Counted from the stretch's first letter, positions 50,701 to 63,679 are shown. The stretch is DNA of 64,000 nt from Eudromia elegans (GCA_003342815.1 PTEX01000413.1:268659-332658), one strand, 5' to 3'. The notes: generated from the sequence alone by a model not told the origin. Numbers and translations: made by a program.

Positions 50701-53700
50701 AGATAAAAATAAAATATATATTTTCAATTATATAATTAAACACAAAGCCTCCTTTTAAATATCAAATCACAGGTTCTTCCAGTCTAATGTTTGGCACTTC
50801 TACTGGTATCTCAGTTCAAGTAAGATCAGCCTTTGGCAAAGACTCTCCCACTCTCTATCTCTATTGACCACATTTGATAAGAAAAGCTTCGTTACATATT
50901 TCTAAATCTTTATTTCTAACGTATTTGTTTTCTCTAGTATTCCTATGTTTCATCAAGGGATAATTTCAATACTTTTGAGATATCGCTTTCTAATTCCAGG
51001 TGTAGAATAATCTTTTGACTTTAATGAATGCTATTTGTTTTCATCTCTGGGGAAAAAAAATGTGATCAGTAGTAAGACTCATAATTGAAGCAAGAAAATA
51101 TTGGAAATTCATGCATGCTGTACATTAAATCACAATTACTGTGTACAGTTTATGTGCAAATAAAAGCATTATTTTGTGGAAAGATATAATATAATAATTT
51201 TTTTTTTTTTTTTAAAAAAATCCTGGATAGGAGTCTTAAGCCAACTGATACTAGGTCATTAATTATCTATCTTTGTTATATATGTGCCTAAACAGAGGTG
51301 CTAATGACATTTTAGTTGCCCTGGAGTATGGTGCCTGGCCTCCAACTGTCTCTCCAGAAGGGGAAGCTATCATAAATCCCATGCCATATCTACCAGACCC
51401 ATATAAAATTCTCAGATATTTTAAATGGTAGATACCTTCGCTAGGGTCCCAACTGACTCCATTTGTTTCACACATCAATATAAATTAGATCTCTTTTTAG
51501 TTTATATACTTCTCTTATCCAAATAGGAAGAATTAACTGACTTTTGATTAAATTGCCTTCCTGTCCCCCACTAACATTTTCATAAGTGTATTTTCTCCAC
51601 TTCAAAGTACATGTTCTAAAATTATATTAATATAATTCAACATTGAGATTTAATTAAGAGCAAAATCTAGTGGACAAAGATTTTCCCATCATTATGCATT
51701 ACTTTCTCTGAATACCTTATTTTTTTAAATAAGCAATGACTACAGGACCATAGGACAAATATGTCCAAGCAAACAGAGTATTAACTTTGATCAAGTCTTC
51801 ATTTATGTTAATTTTACATTAGAAATGTATCCTTCTACCATTAGAAAATCCTCCATTTTTTTATTTTAATTTCAATTTGCACAAATATATATCAAAATAA
51901 AATCATATTATCATATTTTTGACTAAAATTTTCTAAAAACAGATTTATGGATATATGACATAATAAAGACATGTTAAAGCATTCTTATGTAAACATTAGT
52001 AGGAAGAAAGTGGTTATGAAAAGAGAATTTAAGTTCTGTTCCATATATCCAGCAATTTATGAAGTATTCATTTTACTTTTTTAACAGTAACTGCATTACA
52101 TTTTTTTCTACCCTTCTTAAATCCTTTATTAGCCTTTTTATGATTTTTGAATCATAGAGTATTGTATGAAGACAGAGCAGTGAGATTTTTTTCAATTTGA
52201 ATTTTTTTAATAAAAATATTTTTTATAAAAAATAAAAAGCTTGGAAAGTTCGGAAACAATTCATACTTAGAATGCAAATCTGATATACCCACTTTTTAAG
52301 GCAACACCAAGGTTTTACACTATGATTAATGCTTTATTATCATAATTTCTGGTGATCTGACATGGCAAAAAGCGTTCTTTTGTATTTTTTAAGACTTACA
52401 CACATATTTCAATTGATTTTCCACATAACTATTTCATCATCCTGGGAAACTGCTAAAAATATAGTGCTCAGTTTAGAAAGTTACACGAGGATCTACCCAG
52501 TCATTTACAAATGGCTTGTTACACAAATTATGTGGCAGAATTCAAGCTTGAAAGTTTACTTGGATATATTGGGAAATGGGAGAAAAGTTAATGAACTGAA
52601 ACTATTTTACCATTCTGTAGGGCAATTCAGTGAAAATTTTAATAGCATACTGACATGATGAGCAAGATATCGTGATGACGAACATAGCAGTCATGTACAA
52701 TAACTGGTTTGAAATATTCTCTTAAAATGAAAAATAATTAAAGCTTACAGAACTACTTACAGAACTACGTTCATATGCATAATTTGCAAAGAATCAGAGT
52801 CAATTAGTAATGAAAACTTGAGCTGTTTTTGTTTGTAACACACAGACTGGCTAATGTAGTGAAAAATCCAGCATGAAATTCCTCGTTCTGCTTTACCCTT
52901 CTCAGACTTCTCTTGAAATGAGAATTCTATTTCAGTGCAGTGTTTCTTTGGGGAAACTGTCTTTTTCTTTTTTTTTCCAAAATCATTTTCTATGAATTAT
53001 GTACGGTAGTTATGTTGTTCAGCCTTGTTCATGAGAGACACAAGCCAGATGACAACATTTATTTCATTTAAAACCATCGCTGATATTTCTGAAGCTAAGC
53101 AGCTTGGAACAATTCATTCTTGTTTTAACTCTGTTCCCTGTAATCTTTCAAATCTATTTGAAGATAGCAGGCCATATCATCAATAACTATAAATCTCAAA
53201 ATAGCTTTACTGACTTTAACAAAGATATTGATTTTATACTTTGCTTCTGAACGTTGTAAAGAAACTTTTTAATGAGTTTTGACACTTTTTAGCAATTTGT
53301 GATTTAGTCTGTCAAAGCTTCCACTAATTCTTTTCAAAACAAAAATTATTTTCATAAGAAATATATAGACTTCCTCATTATAGATTTTTGTGTAATAGTT
53401 TGCAATTTTCTGTAACAATTACAATATTAATGAAAGAAATGAAGAAAATAATGCTTCCACTAACTGCCAAAAGTGCAGCTTCTTTAGATTAGGCATGACT
53501 CTTCTACTTATATGAGATAGGAAACTACTTTGATGTGCTTTCATATTTTTGTTTATGTTCTTAATGTTTCTGAGAAATTTGAAGCTAAGACTTTTACGTC
53601 TTGAAAGAAAGAAAATTAACAAACAAACAAAATCAATTAAAAAAAAATAGTCCAGGAAGCAAACATATCTATTCTCCCTACATCTTGGAGTCGTCAGACT

Positions 53701-53789
53701 CCTGAGGCATAAGCAAAGTGCCGTTTGGGGTTGAGGAATTCAATGCCATACAAGGCCTGTGCTGATCCCGAGTGCTGTTGTCTTTCCAG

Positions 53790-53903
53790 ACGTGGAGGCC
53801 ACCAGAGTGAGCTGGTAGAATTCAGACACTGGGGACTTCCCTTCTCTACTGCAGAAAATCAGTGGAACTACACCGTTTTACAGCAAAGGAATATATGGTC
53901 CAG
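53790..53903 (+). other. Exon-like 114-bp segment (candidate lncRNA or lost exon)
   Basis: It is bounded on the left by CTGTTGTCTTTCCAG, a pyrimidine-rich acceptor, and on the right by CAG|GTGAAAG, an acceptable donor. The segment is open in one frame (encoding GGHQSELVEFRHWG and STAENQWNYTVLQQ), is exactly 38 codons long, and has more GC and CpG than its flanks. The encoded residues match no family I know, and no partner exons are recognisable nearby. It could be an exon of a non-coding transcript or a chance arrangement. Confidence 0.2.
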
Positions 53904-55150
53904 GTGAAAGTGCAGAATTAATTTGAGCAAATGTAGCTGTTTATAGTTGTAGATATATATTTAGACAAGATGCCCTGGATGCCTGTTAGAGTCAATAGAA
54001 AGAAATAAAACTTTTAAAGTTTGCTTTATCTCCTTCTAAAAATGGATAGGATTTATTTAGAGAATAAGACTTCTAAATGTAGGAATCTAAATATGAGTTC
54101 ATTATCTAAGTTCCAGTTGCAGCCAGTGAAAATCTCATCCTACACTAAAATGGTAGGTACCATTTGCGATGCCCTATGAAATTCAAGATCTCCAAGAAAT
54201 ATTTATGGGACTAGATCTACAAGAGATCTGCAACACGGTAGAGAGACAGCTAAAGCCCAGGCTGGACTCTCCAGGAATCTCAAGTTGATATTATGCTTTA
54301 AAACTCCATGTTGGTTGTGTAGCTAAGCTGAATGGAAACTCCTTCCAGTCTCTACTGACCAGGCTTTTGATGATTGTACTAAGAACTCAAATGTCTAGCT
54401 TGCAAGCATCGGAAAAAAAAATGTATTTACCTAAATTCAGGTGTCTCAGCCTGGAGTTGAACTCAAATATATTATGTGAGTGTTAAAAAGTTCCTATTTC
54501 TCCCCAAGGACTCTGCAGAAGACCAGAGTTGACTGGCTCAGTAGGAGGTATCTAGGCTGCAAGATTAGAATTCCAGCAGAATTAATATACTGGATTTCTG
54601 CCTCAAAATGTCATCCTGAAGCACATATCAGCAGCCACATCTATTAACCTGGTGAATATAACCTATGAACTAAGAAAATTTGGTCACAACTGATCTAAAT
54701 TAAACTGCAGAACTGCATGAGAAAAAAAATATGATTTAACATCCATTTTTTTGCTTCTGCCCTAACACTGGTAATTTGACTTGTCAATTAATGTCAGCTC
54801 TGTTTATACTGATTTATATATCTTATAAACTCTGCTTCATGAGAATGAAACTCATTCTGCAAACTCAGAGACTACAAATGAGTCTACACTACTTTCTATC
54901 ACTACTGATATTTAAATATTTAGCCTACTTTTCTTAGGAAAAGAGAATTGGGCCTAGTCATTTTCATCTTTCTCCTTCATTCATTGATACATGTTTCACT
55001 GGGCTGGTATGTGTAAGCAAAGCAGGATTTTGCCCTATATATTGAGATACAATACTACAATAATTGCCTATGAAAAAGTCTTACCCTGATATTGTTTGTA
55101 AGTTGCTGATGTACTTCTACAGCCAACAGAGAGACATCTCTGAAAATAAT

Positions 55151-55239
55151 AATAAAATAAAATAAAATAAAATAAAATAAAATAAAATAAAATAAAATAA
55201 AATAAAATAAAATAAAATAAAATAAAATAAAATAAAATA
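55151..55239. repeat. (AAAAT)18 pentanucleotide microsatellite
   Basis: About 18 nearly perfect AAAAT units over 89 bases, preceded by AATAATAAT. It is the longest pure short tandem repeat in the window and a likely length polymorphism. Confidence 0.97.
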
Positions 55240-56076
55240 TCACAGAAAGCCTCATTGTTACTGTTGCCATTGTTGTTAATTTACTAGTATATTCTTAGAC
55301 TTTCCTATATTAAGGGAGTGTTAAATATTAATATAACATTAAAAAAATGCAGTTTGCCAGCACCATTGGTAACATGTAAGCATATGCTTTAGTCTGTATC
55401 AAAGTGTTGCAACAAAGATCATCAATTGCATCTGTACTATTTTGGGTTTTTTTAGTAAACTGTGATTTAACTTGAAAAAGATCATGAACACTCTAAGAAT
55501 ATTCCTTTACTGCCTTTCTCAATGCATATTTTCTTACTTTTAATAAGTTGTTCCCTGAGGCTATTATTCATAAGTATGAGATTCATCACACCTAACTAGC
55601 CATATAAAAATTAAACAGCTTAGCTGAGATTTAGCTTTCCTCAGCCTTAGTGACTGCAATTCAGCTACAGACTGAGAGAGTTAACTCCATGTACTCACAA
55701 TATAGCCACTACATTTCACTCAGGGAACTCTTAAGTTGGCTAAACATAATCATCTATAACATTTACGATATGCTAAAGTGTCGTGCCTGGGCTTCAACTG
55801 CCAGACCTGCAGATATAATGTTTTAAGCCTTTACATTGGTTTCAAACACTGTAGGATGTCTTAAAGACTACCAAGCACTGAAATGTGGGCAACTCAAACA
55901 GAGTTAAAGCTTCTTTTGGAATACAAGCTCAAATGTCTACCCTGAGTTCAAAGACTATGGGATTATATTCTAATGCCATTGTACATAACTACAATCATTT
56001 AAGTAAAATCTACTAATACGTTCTAGTAGTTTTGTTAAAAAAAATCACTCATAGTTTTACTATGTTTTTAGTAAAA

Positions 56077-56091
56077 ATATATATATATATA
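56077..56091. repeat. (AT)n microsatellite
   Basis: Seven AT units. Confidence 0.8.
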
Positions 56092-56750
56092 GTCATATTT
56101 CTGGCAATGTTGGTCATAGCGAAAAGCAGGGACAGCAGAAGCAGTAAACACTCTCAGCAGGAATCCTGAGAAAGAATTATATCATTGAACCCTAGAAAGC
56201 AGGAAAGGGGAAAAAAAATACAGAAACAACAACAATAAAACTTCTAAACACATTAATTATTCTTAGGGACAAATGCTTCACCCACAGGAGACACATTGTA
56301 CATTATTATACTTTTGAATGAACAAGATATAGAATTATATTCCAGACCCAGAGTCCAAGACGTAGAAATTGGCTCATGTTAATATTGCCTAGAGCTGGTC
56401 CCCTCTTTATCCTCAGTTTTCTTTTGGACAGAGATAGTGAAGAAGTACAAAAGAAAAATAACTAGGAAATAGCTTTTCTTTTTCTCTGTAGGCATTACTC
56501 ATTATGGATTATCCATTCAGGATTACGGGTCCAGAGCTTGAGTTCACTCAAGTTCTGACTACACTTTTTTAGCAGGATAGATTTATTCAAACCAAAGGGA
56601 TATGGGGCTCTCAGCCCATTGCCAAGAGAGCTATATGATGCAAGATTATGATTTTTGTTTTCTCTTTTTCCACTCCTGTTTGACAATTTAGTCCCACATG
56701 AGAAATCAAGACACAAAGCAGAAATTTGCAACTCACTCCCTTCTCTCTAC

Positions 56751-56775
56751 AAAAAAAAAAAAAAAAAAAAAAAAA
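56751..56775. repeat. A25 homopolymer
   Basis: Run of 25 A preceded by the pyrimidine-rich TCACTCCCTTCTCTCTAC. Confidence 0.9.
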
Positions 56776-58480
56776 GGTCAACCCTGGCATTTGATATTTG
56801 AAAAAAAGAATCTTTAACCAAGAGAATGCAGATATATATCTACACATATGTGGACATTTTCCATTTGCTTTCTGTGTCATACTAGGTATGCCTGCAAAGG
56901 ACATCAGTCCTTTTAACCCTTCTATAACACGGATCTTGTTGTTAGCAGTCTTTAATAAATGTCTTTATCATAAGCTTGTTGTTTCCTAATTAGAAGCTTA
57001 TTGCTTCCAGATATCTAACTACATTGATAAAATTAATGTAAATTAACCATATTGCAATATTATCTGACCAATAGTCTCTCAGTGAGGTGATGCTAATAGC
57101 TAGATCTGTGTACTGATCTGTAAAAGATCAGTAGCTAGAACTGATCTTTAAAAATGTGCAGCCTCTTTTTAAACCTTACTAACAAAATATTTTCTTTGCA
57201 GGGATTTCATTCTAAATTTGATCCATGTAGCATAACGGACATGCTCATGGATATGTGCATGGTATTTGCACAATAATGCAAGTTGTGTCTCAGAATCATT
57301 ACATTTACTATTCATATTGCAACCTATGAATGATATGAATTTGTGCAAAACACAAATGGGCCTAATTTAAATAAGCATGCCTGCAACAGAACTGATAAAT
57401 TTGGACAGACTAATAATTTATGACTCTGTAGTAAGAACCACTTCATTCACAGTTTCAGTTCTGTGTTGCCTTGTTAAAAGTTCAAAATCAAGAAATCTAA
57501 TAATTATCTTAAATATACCCTGTAATTATTTGGTACCTACGGAATATTGTATTATACCAAAAATTAGTTTGTTAGAATTATCTTTCATTAATAGCAGTCC
57601 ACTCATAAAAATACCACCTAAATGCCTTTGGTTCTCTGGACACCTCTAGTTAATGCCAGAACCTCTTCTATGCCATTTGGACCCACAGTTCTTCTTAAAT
57701 AATTGCAGCAAATCTACAAGGGTTAGCACCTTTATTTAGTGCATTCCTCTTGCTCATTCTTTCTCTGTCATCCTATGTTTCTACATCATCTTGTATTCAA
57801 AGGTATCTAAATAAAAGCATTGAAAAGGCAAGGGGGGAAAAAGAGAAAAAGAAAGAATAGGTTTGGATTTTTTTTTCATCTTATATGCATCTTGTATGCC
57901 TCTTTATATGCTATGGAAAGAAAGCAGAGAAGTCTAAAACTTAAAATGCATTATTGTTATTACAATTATTAATATTATTCCCCTGCACCATCCATGTTCC
58001 AGCAGGAAGAATCTCTACTGTGGGTGTAAGTGAGATCAATGCAACAGTCAAATGCATTACAAAAAAAAAAAAGTTACCATTTCAGTCTTTTAAAGACACT
58101 CATTGACCTATCTTTTTGAAGAATGATGTCAAGAAAGGATCACCGTTTCATTCAGGTACATTCACAGGCACATTTTTCAACTGCCATGATATTTGCTACA
58201 TATCAGAGAATTTGTGCATTGCTTACCTTTTGATTAGTTCAGAGTTTGTTTCAAGTGATTGTTTTTATCAATACATTGTTGTCAAATTAGCTAAAATATT
58301 CTCATTAAATGGAAAATTTGATGATACCTGAAAAAGTAACTTTTATAACAACATTAGTTAATTTTGAGCCATTTGCTTCCTGAAATATTCAGAAAAATCT
58401 GTGCTGGTTTTAGACTTTTCTTATCTATTTTTGTAGCCAACTTAAGTGTTGATAGTCCTCTCTAAGAGTCCATGTATCTC

Positions 58481-58702
58481 TCAGAGTGCCCGGTACACAA
58501 TATTGCCAACTTTGTCATGCCATATTTATCCTGGGCAACTTGATACATCCACTTACAATATGACTAATAGTCTCTGGGGTCCAACCACATAGTCTACATC
58601 CTGCACTTAAAACTTTCCTACCATCTGTCTTCTCTTTAAAATATCTCCTGCGAATAGCCTGCCATTGTGTGTCCATAATTAAAATACATTTTTTCCCTTT
58701 TC
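58481..58702 (-). pseudogene. Ancient non-LTR retrotransposon relic with CCHC knuckle (R2/R4/NeSL-like)
   Basis: On the minus strand a frame open from about 58702 to a stop at 58515 encodes QWQAIRRRYFKEKTDG and, eight codons later, CRLCGWTPETISHIVSGC. The cysteine-histidine spacing C-x2-C-x8-H-x4-C is the zinc knuckle lying between the reverse transcriptase and the restriction-like endonuclease in the R2, R4/Dong, CRE and NeSL groups. After a frameshift the next family-like text is HDKVGNIVYRAL, which normally follows the knuckle (consensus-like RHDKV...). Then come a stop at 58481 and weaker remains (ERYMDS). CR1 polyproteins do not carry this knuckle, so this is a different lineage. No catalytic RT box or PD-D nuclease motif is readable. 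Two frame changes in about 220 bp indicate great age. Boundaries are approximate. Confidence 0.65.
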
Positions 58703-58756
58703 AACCTTGCTGTGGAAAAACACTTACAATTTGGTACTTTCTTTTCATTAAACAGC

Positions 58757-58787
58757 TTTTTTTTCCCTTTTTTTTTTTTTTGTTTTC
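58757..58787. repeat. T-rich tract
   Basis: T8, CCC, T14, G and T4 in succession. Low-complexity sequence. Confidence 0.85.
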
Positions 58788-61700
58788 TGAAACACTTTCT
58801 GCTGTATTTCTCATTCATTGCTAGCATTTATCTCTCATTATGATCCTCTTAATGACCTCAGCAACGACTATAACCCTGGAGTATTGTATTCCTCATTTAT
58901 ATTCCAAACCTGACCCAAAAAAAAGTCATTTACTATTATGGTAGTAGTAATAACTGTCAGGGTTTTGTTGTTGTTACATCTTTGTTTCCTGAGCCTTCTA
59001 TTACTTTATGATGTTTCTATTATAGTTATTATGTACTATAGCAGTTTCTGAAGGCACTGGCTGAAATAAGAGTCTTATCCAAAAGCAACCATTAGGATAC
59101 AATCTCCAAGTCAAAGAACTATCAATTTGAAAAGACAAACACAAGTAAGGAAAACAGAAGGAAAAAAAAATTACCTGTGGGATAAGCCTGACCGATTGAT
59201 ACCCTCTAAAAACTAATCTTCACCCTTTAAAAAAAAAATATTGACATGTCTCAACTAACATCTTCAATATGGTTCATTTTATATAATTTCAGGGATATCA
59301 TTTAGTTCTTGTCTGTGTTTAATTTTCTGCAGCACAGGTGTAGATAACTGAGCCACATTTAGTGTTCAATTACTCTGTTATTTGTGGTGTCTGAGAGAAA
59401 TTTACCTGGCCACTAGCTGACCAGATCTCATACAAGCTTTGAATCTTTCATGTTAGCATGAAAGTTGCCATGCATGCAGCTCAGACACTAAGGTAACTCA
59501 AATGGCTCTAGATGGAGATAAATGAATCAAGTCTTCTGTGGACATCCAGGGCTCAGTCCAGTTTTATACATGTGTTTCTACTGCTTTATGATACACACTA
59601 ATCTTCCCAACTTATCCTCCAGCTGCCATTCCAGAATATAATAGGATGCCCTAGGCATTGTGTCTTATCTGCCTGCCTCATGCGGACATCTCAGATATGC
59701 TAGGATGTCTCTGAGGGGTTTATTTGATTGTGCTTAGGCATTTGAACCAAGTCCATCAATTTAGGTGAGTCAAATCCCACCCACACTTTAGGCTATGTAG
59801 TTAACTAGGAAATGAGTCACATCCCCTAAATTTCTCTACTGGACTGTACTGCTTCCAATTTTCTTCATATCTCATCTGCACTACATTTTCCTTTGACATC
59901 CATACTACTTACTGGAAGGTGAGAAAGCTCGCAGAAGGAGTTCGGATCCTAGCCATATTGCAATGGGGCAAATGCTAGAACATTTTTTTCCACCATTTTC
60001 ACTAAAACAATGGTGCTTGAAGGAGTCTTTTCCCCTTTTTCCTCGCAGAGTCATCTCAGTGTCTTACGGAATGGGCTATTTCTGGCCATGCTTTCCTGTA
60101 CTACAAATTTTCAGTCTTAGCCTTCAAGTGTTTGATGTAGGTTACTCCCATTTGCTTTAATGGGATTTCTGCTGACATTGTTCCTCTCCCAGGCAACTGA
60201 AGAATATGTTTGAGAAGTATGCACAGTAATTAATTCAGAAATTTTATCAGGAAGATGAGGCCATTCAACATGACATTATGTTGACCAGGGAATTAACCTT
60301 GAAAAAGTAATAATGATGAATCTCACTCACATTTCCCAACTTCTTGGATAATACGGTAACAATTCTGAAATTATCAGGTATGTTAAATACCATCCTCTAT
60401 TACAAGAGAAACTATTAAGCTGACATTGTAAACAACACGTTTGTAAATACATTGTAAAAATATAATAATGTGTTAATTCCCATTTTGCTGAAGTTACTTA
60501 TAATAAGTACAGTGAATTATACCACAGTATTTCCAGTATATTTTAATCCATGATGTCTCTAGTGCTAGGATTAAAAATAGGAGCAATATTCTGTCTAGGA
60601 AAAAGTAGAAGTAAATAGACAGATTCTTGCAATTTGTATTAGTCGTGGTCATAATCCTAATACAGTACGGAGCATTTTAGACAAAGTATACAAATATATA
60701 AGTGATCTTATGTCAACTAATGTTTGCTAATATATATCACAAATTCCTCACTTTCTGACTTGAACTCGAACATTACCAAAAGAGGTACTTGTGCAGCAGC
60801 TAATTCAAACGTCTTATCTGTTATCTCAAAATTTCTGCACCATAAATCACAAAGAATTGCCACAAATTTGTGCAGTACAAACACATGGAATAAGATCGAG
60901 CCAAAGAAAATGACCTACTTTACATATATACTTACAACAACATCTCTAAATATGAAAAATTCTGTTCACTGAATTCACTGTTCACTGAAACAATTATTCT
61001 AAACTCTTTAAACAAAATCCTATTTGTCTTTCAACTACTCAAAATCAAAAAAGGAAAAGGAGCTTGACTTTGATAAAAGCTACCTGCCTTTGGAAGGAAA
61101 ATTTCACTTTTGGGAGACTACATGGGCAGAGGAGGCTGGAGTAGACTCTACCTGGGCAGGAGGGGGTTCCCTAACTTCTTGCTGCACTATCTTTCCTTTA
61201 ATGTGTTTTGCCAGCAACTCTCATGAAAGCAGGATTTAAGGAACTGTGAAACGTTCGCCTTCTGAAGTTAATGGCTACTCTGTCTGAACAAAGATTTCCA
61301 GACAATGCCTTTTCTCCACTCTCAGGTAAAATCTCATTCATCTCAAAGGAGTTTGCAGCACCTTAGTTTACAAGTGGATCTGAAACACTGTTTTCAATAT
61401 GACTGAGCTAATGTTAGAAAATACCCTACCACAAGCAATAAATTTAACAAAGTGACATAAAAATACACTTTGGCACAAGGCAGTTCCACCACTTCTGCTG
61501 AAAATGACATATTGGTATTAATTTATATTAATTCCACATCTTATTAGCTTGCTACTAGAATTAAAATCAAACTTCTGTTAAATAGCATGCAAGAGGCTAT
61601 TGTATACAAGCATATTTTTCTACGGCAATAATTTAGTTTCTAAGCTATTCTTAGTTGAAGGTTTCAGTTTCACAAGAAAAAATAAACAATCCAAAAAGCT

Positions 61701-62221
61701 TTTAAAAGTTTCTAAAACAACAGTAAGATACTGTTATGAATGCAAGAAGAAATAAGCAATTTAATAGGACGTATGTTAAGCCTGAAATTCTTTTTATCTT
61801 AGTCAGGGAAAAAAAAAAAAAAAGGTGAAAAGCAACATATATGACTACAATATGGATATTATATAGATTTCCACTGCTATAAGTATTATCATAACAATAA
61901 TGCTTTATCAAATAAGTAAAACATTTAATGACTTTTTGTTAATGTGTTACAGCTAAATATATTTGTATTTCATTTATCTTATCCTTCACTATGTTAAATA
62001 CATTAATCTCATTTCTTCCTCTTATTTCTCTTGATTGAGTGTTTTGTTATGATGAAAGGATCTTGGAAATGTTAATCATAAAAATAAGATAAACATCGTA
62101 ATTCAAAGTCTGTTAATGATATAATCTCAAACATCAGAAGATCTATGTGTCTGTAAGCATGAGTGTCTGACAGACGGAAGAAAAACATATTTGAGTGTTA
62201 AAATCAGAAAGAGACACAGAG

Positions 62222-62246
62222 AAAAAAAAAAAAAAGAGAGAGAGAA
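62222..62246. repeat. A14(GA)n tract
   Basis: Fourteen A passing into GAGAGAGAGAA. Confidence 0.85.
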
Positions 62247-62979
62247 GGGTTTTATTATTGTTATTTCCTCCCACTCCTAAACTGGAAACTCGATGTTGAA
62301 AACATGCTGACATTTTATTTCAATTGGCATTACTATAGTCTTTAAGTAGGTCTGAAAGCATTAATGATTTTAAGGAAAATGAATAACCAAAGCCAGAAGC
62401 TTATATTATTTCTTAATGATAAAAAAAAAAAGTCATATGCACATTATTATGTCTGGCCTCTCCCAATGATTTGACACTTTTAATTTATCTTTAATTTAGT
62501 ATATCTTTGTCTTCCTCAACAACTCTTGTAACATAATGGTGAGTTTTAGCACTGACTGTACTCTCACTGTGCTTAGTTCTTTAATTTTTTCTCTACAATA
62601 TCATGAAGAAGGCAGCAAGACTTTGGTGGTAATCTAACAGTGCATTGTCTTATTCTTAAGTGCTCTTTGGACCAAGCTCGAATTAAAAGTTGATGGGCTC
62701 CTAAGGACAGAAATACTGGCTCACATGTGATTTCCCCCCTCCTTTTCCTTCTCCAACTGGTAGGAGGAAAGCAGAATGGCAAACTAGTGACTCTGCTGCC
62801 ATCGCTTTGTGTGACACAGAATGGTCTGGCTGAACAATCAGCCTAACAAAGCAGCCCTAGGAAATAAAGAGGGGTCCTGGCAATAGCAATGATTTATGTA
62901 ATTAAAATGGACATTCTGTTGCCAGAGCTGCACATGGAAACTTCAAGGTATTTTCTAGGAGACTGCAGACCTTTCCACA

Positions 62980-63586
62980 GCGATAAAGGATTCTGGAGGA
63001 ATGACCTATTCAGCAATTTAATTCTTCATGAATACCTGAGATTAGACGTCTGCCTCATTTTCAAAGGTGTATCTATTGCGTGTATGCATGCCTGTTCTCT
63101 CGTCACATATCCCAAAGGTGGACATTTTCTATAAAGCAAACGGAATCAGCATTTGAAGTTCAGCAAGTCCCTTGCAGTGTTTTACTCTTTAAAAGGATTC
63201 TCTGCCTGGAGAAAGCCAGAAGCAACGTGACTGAAATTCTCCATGTCTCCGCTGGGACTCGAGCTATGAGTTACAAGTGATTTGCAGGGACTTTTGCCTT
63301 TACAGGTATCACTGAGTTAAGGGGCACTTTCTCATGCAGGAAGGGGCTGCAGTCCGACTGCAGCACTGTGCGGGGCTCTTTCTTTTCAGCTCGTTATGGC
63401 AAAAGGGGCAGCTACCTGGAATAGGGATGGGAAAGTCCTCTCGCTAATTAGTTTTCCCACTTCTGGCAGTCCGTGAGGCTGCGTATGGGCCTGAAGTGCT
63501 GACTGCTCAAATCCTGCTCCGGCTTAATGAGAGCAGGCTAGGCAGAGTCAATTAAATCAAACTCTTGCTAACATCCCTAATATATC

Positions 63587-63590
<4 letters not shown>
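62980..63590 (+). promoter_or_regulatory. CpG-enriched promoter-proximal region
   Basis: From about 62.98 kb CpG dinucleotides, rare in the preceding 60 kb apart from the CR1 copies, become regular (for example in ACAGCGATAA, TTAGACGTCTG, CTCCGCTGG, GACTCGAGC, AGTCCGTGAGGCTGCG, CTCCGGC). Homeodomain-type cores occur at 63445-63452 (GCTAATTAG) and near 63523 (GGCTTAATGAG). ACGTGAC at 63225 is CRE/E-box-like. No TATA box is clear. Together with the splice-donor exon downstream this suggests a CpG-containing promoter on the plus strand, but the start site cannot be placed by eye. Confidence 0.5.

Positions 63591-63622
<32 letters not shown>
63591..63622. repeat. (GT)16 microsatellite
   Basis: Thirty-two bases of pure GT directly upstream of the CAG repeat and inside the predicted promoter or 5' UTR. 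Potential Z-DNA-forming sequence. Confidence 0.96.
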
Positions 63623-63624
<2 letters not shown>

Positions 63625-63646
63625 CAGCAGAGGCGGCAGTGGTGGC

Positions 63647-63648
<2 letters not shown>

Positions 63649-63678
<30 letters not shown>
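63649..63678. repeat. (CAG)10 trinucleotide repeat
   Basis: Ten uninterrupted CAG units preceded by imperfect GGCGGCAGTGGTGGCGG. If transcribed it would be in a 5' UTR. Any frame through it (poly-Ser) also contains the GT repeat, so a coding role is unlikely. Confidence 0.95.

Positions 63679-63679
<1 letters not shown>

Larger units (their letters stand above)
37254..53789. other. Unique AT-rich non-coding sequence
   Basis: About 16.5 kb with no gene I can support. Open frames do not exceed about 100 codons and show no domain. It contains only simple repeats, one nuclear-receptor-like inverted repeat (38100) and an AAATGGGAGTTACTCAG motif at 43976. Confidence 0.6.
53904..58480. other. Unique AT-rich non-coding sequence
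   Basis: No gene recognised. It holds the (AAAAT)n satellite at 55151, an (AT)n at 56077 and A25 at 56751. Near 58.4 kb some decayed sequence of the LINE relic on the minus strand may continue. Confidence 0.6.
58703..62979. other. Non-coding AT-rich sequence, possibly degraded LINE in first part
   Basis: No gene recognised. The first few hundred bases could be further remains of the LINE relic but no RT motif could be read. A T-rich run lies at 58757, a CCCATTTGCTTTAATGGGA motif at 60147, and a GA-tailed A run at 62222. Confidence 0.55.

Noticed and set aside
52148..52165. GAATCATAGAGTATTGTATG considered as a CR1 octamer tail
   Set aside because: Only a single partial octamer match and none of the GGTTGGAAGGGACC block that should follow.
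55055..55270. Minus-strand frame encoding repeated Ile-Leu-Phe-Tyr-Phe units
   Set aside because: Pure translation of the (AAAAT)n satellite.
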